This document shows, in pieces, positions 49,231 to 55,446 of a stretch of 64,000 bases of DNA (its first letter is position 1; each line of letters opens with the position of its first letter). The position numbers and the translations under genes were made by a program. The notes beneath the pieces are model-generated. The model worked only from the letters and a program-made list of their open reading frames with translations, made no database searches and was not told the origin of the DNA. Location: positions 6,708,501 to 6,772,500 of the forward strand of contig NZ_JACHMB010000001.1 in assembly GCF_014204795.1 (NCBI RefSeq), given 5' to 3'. This DNA comes from Nonomuraea jabiensis (GTDB taxonomy: Bacteria; Actinomycetota; Actinomycetes; Streptosporangiales; Streptosporangiaceae).

Positions 49231-50196
49231 GGCTGTCGAGCCGTGGGGCGTGAGCTTCCAGAGCCAGCCGATCGCGTCGAGCCCGAGCCGTCCGGCCACG
49301 CGCTGCGAGGAGTGGTTGTCGGCACTGGTGCTGTAGAACAGGCGGACGCCCGGCAGCAGGCCGGCCCACGCGGCGGTGGTGGCCGCGGCGTAACCGCGGC
49401 CCCGGAAGGCGGGTGAGGTCCAGGTGCCCGCCTCGGCCCCGTCGGGGGTCAGCCGGGCGCTGTGGCAGATCGCGGCCACCTGGCCGTCCTCGACGATCAT
49501 CGCCCAGGGCGCGCCTGCGCCGCCGGCGAGGAGTTCGTCCCATTCCTCGGGGTCCCAGGTCGCGGGGCGCAGGGGGCGTAGGCGGGTGGCGTGCGACGGG
49601 TCGTCCGACCGGATGACGTTGGCGGGTGCCTCGAATCTGAGCGGCGGCCGCATCAGATAGCACGGCCCTCCGGACACCGCGTGCCCCTCGAACGCCGCTT
49701 GCTCCCCTACCGCTGGGCCGCGCGACACCGCTTGCCCTGCGGACACCGCTTGCTCGCCGCATACCGGTGGCCCGCCCGACACCGGTGGCCCGCCCGACAC
49801 CGGTAGCCCGCCCGACACCGGTGGCCCGCCCAACACCGGTGGCCCTTCCGACACCGTCGCCCTGCCCAACATCGGGGGGCCGCCGCCCACCGCTTGGCCC
49901 TTCGACACCGAGAGTCCGCGGGACACCGTGAGCCCGCCGGACACCCCACGCTCACCACCCAGCAGGGCGGCGCACTGCGCCAGGACGTCAGGCGGCTGGC
50001 CGGGGGCCGACGGGACGCCTTGGGAGACGAGGTCGAGCAGTTCGGTGGCGACCGGGTCGGGCACGTCGGCGCCGATCGCGGCGGTCATGCCGTCGGCCGC
50101 CACGCCGATCACCAGCTCCTCGGGCCCCGGCAGGCGGCCCCGGCCGTCGAGGCGCCAGATGACGCCGAGCTCGACGCGGAGCAGGTCGACTGTCAT
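49219..50196 (-). CDS. GNAT-family N-acetyltransferase with a long hexapeptide-repeat insert
   Basis: The 325-residue protein has an N-terminal domain (1-80), a repeat region (about 82-176) made of VSGGPP-like hexapeptides, and a C-terminal GNAT domain with acetyl-CoA loop GTWTSPAFRGRGYAAATTAA (R/QxxGxG/A-like RGRGYA) and LFYSTSADNHSSQRVAGRLG. The insert comes from about 15 units of an 18-bp repeat. The two conserved parts match a family of roughly 230 residues. The ATG overlaps the stop of the HEAT-repeat gene (ATGA). The target amine is unknown. Confidence 0.85.
   Translation of the reverse strand: MTVDLLRVELGVIWRLDGRGRLPGPEELVIGVAADGMTAAIGADVPDPVATELLDLVSQGVPSAPGQPPDVLAQCAALLGGERGVSGGLTVSRGLSVSKGQAVGGGPPMLGRATVSEGPPVLGGPPVSGGLPVSGGPPVSGGPPVCGEQAVSAGQAVSRGPAVGEQAAFEGHAVSGGPCYLMRPPLRFEAPANVIRSDDPSHATRLRPLRPATWDPEEWDELLAGGAGAPWAMIVEDGQVAAICHSARLTPDGAEAGTWTSPAFRGRGYAAATTAAWAGLLPGVRLFYSTSADNHSSQRVAGRLGLDAIGWLWKLTPHGSTASRT
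49675..49945. repeat. About fifteen 18-bp tandem repeats within the GNAT gene
   Basis: On the plus strand units of the form ACCGGTGGCCCGCCCGAC follow each other, with the five central units nearly identical and the outer ones diverged. The reading frame of the minus-strand gene is kept throughout. Confidence 0.9.
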
Positions 50197-51263
50197 GACC
50201 GTACCAGCGTGAACGTGGCGCTCGCCGCCACCCTGCCGTTGACGATCACGTCGAGCTCCCGGGCGCCCGGCGGCTCGTCGCGGGTGGTGACCGGGCGGAA
50301 GGAATGGCTCTTGCGCACGGTGAACGTCGTACCCGGCCCCGCCGCCTCCCGCCGGCCCAGGTGGAAGACCCGGCGCGAGCCCGTCCGCCGGATCGCGTAC
50401 TTGAGCAGCACCGCCCCCGGCGCGCCCGCAGTGACCGTGACGGCGAAGGCCAGGCTCCCGCCGACGGCCACCGTGTCGGACTCGAGGGCCAGCACGTCGA
50501 CCGCGCCGCTGCCCGGGGTGGCACCCACCAGCGCCAGCGCCTCGGGGTGGCCGGAGCGCAGCAGCCCGCGTACGGCGTGGCGCAGCACCTTCTCCACGTG
50601 CGAGCCGCCGTCGGAACGCCATCGGGCCAGCAGCTCCAGCGCCACCTCCGGATGATCCTTGGCCAGGTCGTTGACGTGGTTGGCGACCGAGCGGCGGACG
50701 TATTCGCTCGGGTCGTCGCGCAGCCGGTCGAGCAGGGGCAGGGTCGGCCCAGGCGCCATCAGCCAGCGCACCCGGCCGCCCCACGGCAGCCGCGGCCGCG
50801 ACCCCTCCGAGGCCAGGCGGCGCAGATGCTCCTCGGGTGACTCCGCCCAGCCGTACATGATCTTGAGCGCGTCGTCGCGGTAACGCTCCAGATAGGGCCG
50901 TACGGCGAACTCGCCCGTCGCGTACGGCGTGAGCACGGCCAGCGTGCCCATCCCCGCCTCCAGGTGGTCGAGCCCCTGGACGGCCGTGTGATCGGTGGCC
51001 GGCCAGCCGCTCCACATGTCCAGCGCGACCCGCGAGGCGCACTCGCGCACGACCTCGGCGGCCTGCGGGTAGGGCAGGGGCAGCGCGTCGTGCAGGGCCG
51101 CGGCGACATGCCGGACGCGGTCCTTGAGCTCGAGCCCGTCGAGGCCGGCCAGGGCACGCGCGGTGAAAGCGGCCCGTGGGAACGGCGCCCAGGCGGCGGC
51201 CAGCCCGTCGGCCAGCACGGATATGGACTCGGCGTTGATCATGTCCTTGAGCGGTTGAGGCAC
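50193..51263 (-). CDS. HEAT-repeat DNA alkylation repair-like protein (AlkD-type)
   Basis: The 356-residue protein has an N-terminal alpha-solenoid of HEAT-like repeats (about 1-235). Marks include HVAAALHDALPLPYPQAAEV, MGTLAVLTPYATGEFAVRPY, SPEEHLRRLASEGSRPRLPW and SEYVRRSVANHVNDLAKDHP, the last typical of the AlkD/AlkC DNA glycosylase fold. Residues about 250-356 form an all-beta extension ending ARELDVIVNGRVAASATFTL, not found in AlkD itself but known in some actinomycete homologues. It probably binds alkylated DNA; catalysis is not proven. It is coupled to the GNAT gene. Confidence 0.85.
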   Translation of the reverse strand: MPQPLKDMINAESISVLADGLAAAWAPFPRAAFTARALAGLDGLELKDRVRHVAAALHDALPLPYPQAAEVVRECASRVALDMWSGWPATDHTAVQGLDHLEAGMGTLAVLTPYATGEFAVRPYLERYRDDALKIMYGWAESPEEHLRRLASEGSRPRLPWGGRVRWLMAPGPTLPLLDRLRDDPSEYVRRSVANHVNDLAKDHPEVALELLARWRSDGGSHVEKVLRHAVRGLLRSGHPEALALVGATPGSGAVDVLALESDTVAVGGSLAFAVTVTAGAPGAVLLKYAIRRTGSRRVFHLGRREAAGPGTTFTVRKSHSFRPVTTRDEPPGARELDVIVNGRVAASATFTLVRS

Positions 51264-51298
51264 GCGCCCACTGTGCCAGCCGCCACCGACAATCCGTC

Positions 51299-51434
51299 AG
51301 CTCTGCCGGAAGGCAAGCCCCCAGCACTGCCGGAAGGCAATCTCTCAGCCCTGCTGGACGTACTCCCTCAGTCCTGCCGGGAGGCAAGCCTCCAGCCCCC
51401 TGCCGGGACGCACTTCCTCAGTCCTGCCGGGACA
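51299..51434. repeat. Six imperfect repeats of about 24 bp at the 3' end of the SRPBCC gene
   Basis: CTGCCGGAAGGCAAG-type units run from the gap after the HEAT gene into the last codons of the SRPBCC gene. The gene's final residues SRQD and stop are themselves one unit. Unit lengths vary between 23 and 27 bases. Confidence 0.7.
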
Positions 51435-51918
51435 GCTCCAGGAAGTAGGGCCGCATCGAGGGATAGTAGTCGTCGAAGTCCGGCGTGGGGGAGCCGTCGC
51501 GGGCGGCCACGAGCATGTCGAGGTAGTACTCCCAGCCGGGGCCGACCTCGCCGATCGCGTCCTCGGTGTCGAGATGGTGGACGAACCGCAGCTCCGTCGT
51601 GCCGTCGCGCTCCTCCAGCAGCAGTTCGATCCGCCAGGCCCCGGACTCGTCGAGCGCGGACACGGCCAGCCGCTTCGGCGGTTCGCAGGCGTCGATGCGC
51701 ATCTCGTACCAGGGAGCCTGCTCCTCGTACACCATCCGCACCTTGACCGTCTGGCCGGGCGCGCCGTGGCCCTCCCACGGGCCGAACCAGCGGGCGGTGC
51801 GGTCGGGCTCGGTGATGCTGGCCCACACGTCCTCGGCGGGCGCGCGGAACGTCCGGCTGAGAACGAGGTCGCTCCCCTCGCTCGTCCCGAACAACCGGCC
51901 GGTGGGGATGCGGTTCAT
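51418..51918 (-). CDS. SRPBCC (AHSA1-type) ligand-binding protein
   Basis: The 166-residue protein has the START-like fold: VLSRTFRAPAEDVWASITEP, RTARWFGPWEG, YEMRIDACEPPKRLAV and TELRFVHHLD. The AHSA1 group often pairs with ArsR regulators in actinobacteria. ATG 51918 has AGGAGG at 51925-51930. The start lies 171 bases after the ArsR stop on the same strand, with stacked hairpins in between. The 3' end is a repeat unit, so the last residues may be recent. The ligand is unknown. Confidence 0.88.
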   Translation of the reverse strand: MNRIPTGRLFGTSEGSDLVLSRTFRAPAEDVWASITEPDRTARWFGPWEGHGAPGQTVKVRMVYEEQAPWYEMRIDACEPPKRLAVSALDESGAWRIELLLEERDGTTELRFVHHLDTEDAIGEVGPGWEYYLDMLVAARDGSPTPDFDDYYPSMRPYFLELSRQD

Positions 51919-51936
51919 CTGACACCTCCTAGGTGA

Positions 51937-52016
51937 CCCCCGCCTTCGGGCGGGGGAGGGATCGGACTCCTGCGGAGCAGAGCAGGAGCAGGCGATTCGC
52001 CACCAGGCGGACCGCC
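51937..52016 (-). ncRNA. Stacked-hairpin leader, possible relic of an IS200/IS605-type end
   Basis: On the minus-strand transcript four dyads follow each other: GGCGG/CCGCC (52006-52016), GGCGA/TCGCC (51991-52001), CTCCTG/CAGGAG (51967-51988) and an 8-bp stem CCCCCGCC/GGCGGGGG with a CGAA loop (51937-51956), which is followed by TCACC. It could be a terminator plus leader. It also resembles the subterminal palindromes and guide-RNA scaffold seen at the right ends of IS200/IS605 elements. No transposase is present, so the relic idea is weak inference. Confidence 0.4.
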
Positions 52017-52089
52017 GTCTACGACAACTGAGCAGCACTTGGCTGGTCTTCCTGCAAAATGTGAGGCGTGGCGCAGCTGGTGAAGTCGG

Positions 52090-52461
52090 TCAAGCGGTCT
52101 CTTCCTCTCTGCTGCTGCTCTCGGTCTCCGTGGTCGGGCGGCGTTCTCGGCGGGTCCGGTAGACCTCGGTCTCCAGGGCGTCGAGGCGGTGCTCCCATCC
52201 CGAAGGCCGTCCGAACTGGGCGAGCCAGGTGATGAGCTCGCCGAACGGCTCGGGTTCGAGCGCGTAGAAGCGCTGCCTGCCGATCAGCTCCGCGCGAACC
52301 AGCCCGCTCTGCCTGAGCACCCGCAGGTGCCTGCTCACGGCGGGCCGGCTGATGGCGAACCGCTCGGCGACCTCACCGGCGGACAGCCGCCGCCCGTCCT
52401 TGAGCATCTCCAGGATCCGCCGCCGCACCGGGTCCGCGATCGCCCCCGCCACCTCGTCCAC
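52090..52461 (-). CDS. ArsR-family transcriptional regulator
   Basis: The 123-residue protein has an ArsR winged helix: DPVRRRILEMLKDGRRLSAG, then ISRPAVSRHLRVLRQSGLVR, then GRQRFYALEPEPF. It has no Cys metal site, so it is of the non-metal, AHSA1-paired type. The tail is charged. I use GTG 52461, which is at leaderless distance from a -10 box; GTG 52479 would add six residues and lie in the operator. It probably controls itself and the SRPBCC gene. The acyltransferase gene ends 22 bases upstream on the same strand. Confidence 0.88.
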   Translation of the reverse strand: MDEVAGAIADPVRRRILEMLKDGRRLSAGEVAERFAISRPAVSRHLRVLRQSGLVRAELIGRQRFYALEPEPFGELITWLAQFGRPSGWEHRLDALETEVYRTRRERRPTTETESSSREEETA

Positions 52462-52497
52462 GGCAAAAGCGTAACCCACTGGTTACGCGTTCGCCAA
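52461..52497 (-). promoter_or_regulatory. Leaderless ArsR promoter with built-in operator
   Basis: On the minus strand TTGGCG (52492-52497), an 18-bp spacer and TACGCT (52468-52473) are followed after 6 bases by the GTG at 52461. The perfect dyad GCGTAACC/GGTTACGC (52469-52476, 52481-52488) covers the spacer and -10. This is the pattern of negative autoregulation. Confidence 0.7.
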
Positions 52498-54024
52498 GCG
52501 CGTCTTCCTGGACGCCGCCCACCCGCGAGTGTGGAACGCGACCCAGCACACCACCAGCGCCAGCCCGAACACCGGCACCCAGCCCAGCCGGGCCAGCACC
52601 CACTCCGGCCCGTCGGGCACCGTGTGCAGGCCGGGGAGGGCTTCACCCGCGAGCAGCCCAAGTGCGGTGACCAGGATCATCGCGCTCTGGTGCCAGAGGA
52701 AGATCGTCATCGCGGACAGGTTCACCAGCGCCACCGCCGCCCACACAGCCGGCCGCCGCAGCACCCGGCGGAGCGGGCCGAGCAGGAGCAGGGCCGCGCC
52801 GCACTGGGCCAGACCGAAGCAGACGGCCGCGAGCGTGGGCGGGTCGAGGTTGGATACGGCCGCGCCGGGCACCCCGACCATGGCCGCCGGATACCCGGCC
52901 CCGAGCACCAGCCCCACCGCTCCCACCGCCCCGCCGACCAACAACACCCATCCAGCGGTACGACTCCGCAGCGCCCCCCGAGCCCAGGCCGCCCCCACGC
53001 AGTACGGCACCAGCCACCCGGCCAGGACGTTGACGGATCCGAGTGATTCGCTCAGTCCGTGTGACGCCAGCCATTCGACCAGGACGTTCATGGATTCGAG
53101 TGACTCGCCCAGCTCGTGGGACGCCGGCCACCCGGCAAGCACGCCGACCGCGCCGCCCCACGAAGACCCGCCCACCCCGTACCGGACCAGATCGATCACC
53201 GCGACGGTCACCAGCGGCCACATCGGGTGTAACCGGGCCACCAGGGGAGTCGTCGCCGTCAGCACCGCGAACACCACCAGGAACCACATCGGCGACAGCA
53301 CCAGCTTGACCAGCCTGGCCACGGTCACGGTGTCGGCTCCGGCGGCCAGCATCCCGGCCACCGTCACACTCCAGACCGCCAACACGACACCGACCGGCCG
53401 GAACAGCCGCGCCAGCCGGGCGCCCAGCCACTGCCGGTACGTCCCGGCCGCCGCGCCCCGGCTCCTCGCCGCCGCGTACCCACCCACGAGAAAGAACACC
53501 GCCAGCGTCTGGAACAGCCAGGTCGCGGGGGCCAGCTGCGGCATGTACCGCAGCGGGCTGACCACCCGAATCGCACCGCTGTCGAGCACCAGCGCCGTCA
53601 CCAGCCAGTGCCCAAGCACCACCCCACCGATGGCCAGTGCCCGGAGAGCGTCGATGGCACGGTCGCGACCGGGCGGGGTAGCCCGCTCGACCCGCCGCAC
53701 GAGGCCACGCAACGGCGCGAGTAGGTGGCGTCGCCAGGTCGCGGCGGCGCGGCCGACCAGCCATGCGACGTTGCGCCCAGGCTCGTCGGCGCGGCGCTGC
53801 TCGGGCGAGCCGCGGTGGGCAGCTTGCCGCACGAGGCCACGCAACGACGCGAGTACGCGGCGCAGCGCAGGCCGAACAACGCCCGCGCCCAGGCCCGTGT
53901 CCGCGCCCGTGTCCGCGCCCGTGTCCGCGCCCGTGTCCGCGCCCGTGTCCGCGCCCGTGTCCGTGTCCGTGTCCGCGCCCACGCCCACGCCCGTGTCCGC
54001 GTCCGTGCAGGCAGGCTCACGCAT
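52483..54024 (-). CDS. Membrane acyltransferase (acyltransferase 3-like) with repeat-rich N terminus
   Basis: The 513-residue protein has ten or more membrane helices typical of acyltransferase family 3 (OatA/NodX-like): RDRAIDALRALAIGGVVLGH near helix 1 with the catalytic His, and TIFLWHQSAMILVTAL late. It should transfer acyl groups to sugars or peptidoglycan-linked glycans. The N-terminal 40 residues hold a TGAD/TDTD repeat. An extracytoplasmic loop (about 300-350) has an internal repeat of 19 residues: VLAGWPASHELGESLESM, then VLVEWLASHGLSESLGSV. ATG 54024 overlaps the hydrolase stop by 8 bases. Confidence 0.85.
   Translation of the reverse strand: MREPACTDADTGVGVGADTDTDTGADTGADTGADTGADTGADTGLGAGVVRPALRRVLASLRGLVRQAAHRGSPEQRRADEPGRNVAWLVGRAAATWRRHLLAPLRGLVRRVERATPPGRDRAIDALRALAIGGVVLGHWLVTALVLDSGAIRVVSPLRYMPQLAPATWLFQTLAVFFLVGGYAAARSRGAAAGTYRQWLGARLARLFRPVGVVLAVWSVTVAGMLAAGADTVTVARLVKLVLSPMWFLVVFAVLTATTPLVARLHPMWPLVTVAVIDLVRYGVGGSSWGGAVGVLAGWPASHELGESLESMNVLVEWLASHGLSESLGSVNVLAGWLVPYCVGAAWARGALRSRTAGWVLLVGGAVGAVGLVLGAGYPAAMVGVPGAAVSNLDPPTLAAVCFGLAQCGAALLLLGPLRRVLRRPAVWAAVALVNLSAMTIFLWHQSAMILVTALGLLAGEALPGLHTVPDGPEWVLARLGWVPVFGLALVVCWVAFHTRGWAASRKTRLANA
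53025..53140. repeat. Two and a half 57-bp repeats inside the acyltransferase gene
   Basis: Adjacent 57-bp copies at about 53028-53140 encode the NVLxxWLxSHxLxESLxSx units. A partial third copy (NVLAGWL) follows in the gene. The frame is kept, and the repeat falls between two predicted helices. Confidence 0.7.
53888..53985. repeat. 12-bp tandem repeats at the acyltransferase N terminus
   Basis: TGTCCGCGCCCG and close variants repeat about eight times on the plus strand. They encode ADTG/TDTD in the minus-strand gene. Confidence 0.85.
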
Positions 54025-55021
54025 GACGGCCCACCTCGCGGACGGCCCGCCCGGCGACGATCCTGGCAATGTTCTCCAACGCCGGCGAACCGGACCTGAG
54101 ATAGTCGCTGTGCCCACCGCCGCCCGCCGCGAAGACATGGGCGCCGAACCGCGGGGACACCGGATCCGTACCGAACCCGGCAGTGAGGAACGGCAGACGG
54201 AGCCGCACGTTCGGGATGTGCGCGACCCAGTCCCTGCCGCCCCGACCGGCCCAGACGGTGGCCCTCGTCCGCAGGGCGGCGACGTTGGGAGCGATCACAC
54301 CGGGGCTCCCGTACAGGACGATGTTGCCGACATCCAGCCCGGACGCGGCCCGCGCGCACACCACGGAGCCGTACGAGTGGCACAGCAAGGAGATCGCGGC
54401 GGCAGGCATGGCGGCGGCGAGCTCCCGTACGAACGCCCGGAGCCCAGGGACGGCCTCCTCAGCCCAGCCGGCCGACATCGCGGCCAGACTGACGGTGCTC
54501 GGGGTCCGGTATCCGAGCCAGGCGATGACGGCGGCCCGATCCCCGAGCGCCTCCCGCAGCCGCATGGAGCCGCCGCGAAGCAGCCCGTACTTGTCGAGAT
54601 TGGTGTCGGAGCCGGGGACCAGGACGGCGATCGTGCCGGCCGTCGCCAGATCGCTGAACACCTCGACGGCCCGGCCACCATCACGCCCGTCGAAGGCCAG
54701 GAACCGGCGGGAGGCACCCGCCATGTCCCGCAACATCGCAGCCCGCCACAGATGCCCGTACTGGACCGCCATCCGCTCAGCCGCCCGGATGTCCTCCCTG
54801 CTCGCGGCATACCGCCGCGCAAGGGCAGCGGGAGCGGCACTCCGGAGCGGCGCGAGATGACCGGGTACGGGCGCCGCTACGGCACCCGGCCACGCCGCCC
54901 CCGAAACCGGCACACCCACAGCGATGGCGACAAACACACCACCCAAAAAGCGCCACCAACGCCGTCCCCGAAGCGCTCCCTCCCCCCTGGGCTGCCGCCA
55001 CCTCCCACACCCCCGCGCCAT
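54017..55021 (-). CDS. Secreted alpha/beta hydrolase (DUF1023-type)
   Basis: The 334-residue protein has an Arg-rich start and one hydrophobic segment (about residues 25-48, FLGGVFVAIAVGVPVSGAAW) that may be a signal peptide, then an alpha/beta hydrolase domain of the PF06259 kind: AVLVPGSDTNLDKYG, nucleophile Ser in ISLLCHSYGSVVCARA, DVGNIVLYGSPGV, and GGGGHSDYLRSGSPAL with the catalytic His. Actinomycete genomes often place this gene beside an acyltransferase. ATG 55021 is the first that leaves a normal signal peptide; the open frame continues 97 codons upstream through repeats and is probably not translated. Confidence 0.78.
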   Translation of the reverse strand: MARGCGRWRQPRGEGALRGRRWWRFLGGVFVAIAVGVPVSGAAWPGAVAAPVPGHLAPLRSAAPAALARRYAASREDIRAAERMAVQYGHLWRAAMLRDMAGASRRFLAFDGRDGGRAVEVFSDLATAGTIAVLVPGSDTNLDKYGLLRGGSMRLREALGDRAAVIAWLGYRTPSTVSLAAMSAGWAEEAVPGLRAFVRELAAAMPAAAISLLCHSYGSVVCARAASGLDVGNIVLYGSPGVIAPNVAALRTRATVWAGRGGRDWVAHIPNVRLRLPFLTAGFGTDPVSPRFGAHVFAAGGGGHSDYLRSGSPALENIARIVAGRAVREVGRHA

Positions 55022-55245
55022 CCAGGCGTACACCGCCGCTGGTTTCGCGTTGGACGGTGCTTGCCTGATTGCCCGACTTGCCGGCCTTGCGTACCACGCT
55101 GCTTGCCTGGCGTTCGACGGCGCCTTCCTCGTCAACCAGCCGTACGCCGCCGCTGGCTTCGCGTTGGACGGCGGTTGCCTGACCGTCCAGCGCGCCGGCC
55201 TCGAGCACCGCCACGTCCGCCTGGCTGACCACCATGGCGGCCCTA
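55022..55245. repeat. Imperfect repeat array between the hydrolase and histidine kinase genes
   Basis: Three diverged copies begin at about 55028, 55089 and 55140, with core CTGGCTTCGCGTTGGACGG. Both strands stay open through them. No gene is assigned. The rest of the gap to 55445 shows nothing but the kinase promoter region. Confidence 0.55.
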
Positions 55246-55433
55246 CTTGCGTCATCCGGCCGGCTCGGGTCGCCATCCCGCTACGTGGGACTTCTCCATG
55301 GACTTCGATCACTCAGGCGACGCTGCCGCACCCGACATCCCCGCCACATCGAACCCACGACCGCATTCCAACGACCCAGAGTGGACCCCAGATGTACGAC
55401 CGTGGTCCGATGCCCCGCCCAACATCACGCAGC

Positions 55434-55446
55434 TACCATCGGCCCA
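55434..55446 (+). promoter_or_regulatory. Likely leaderless -10 box of the histidine kinase
   Basis: TACCAT (55434-55439) lies 6 bases before the ATG at 55446, and no Shine-Dalgarno precedes it. No clear -35 is seen. Confidence 0.4.

Noticed and set aside
51299..51434. Possible CRISPR array
   Set aside because: Units of about 24 bases are contiguous, imperfect and without spacers; no cas gene is near. The same reasoning excludes 58255-58430 and 49675-49945.
52065..52105. tRNA-like D-arm sequence (GTGGCGCAGCTGGTGAAG)
   Set aside because: No anticodon arm, T-arm or acceptor stem follows, and it runs into the arsR gene.
52529..55228. Open frame of about 900 codons on the plus strand
   Set aside because: It is antisense to the acyltransferase and hydrolase genes and is low-complexity Thr/Pro/Arg/Ser sequence, as expected from GC-rich antisense frames.
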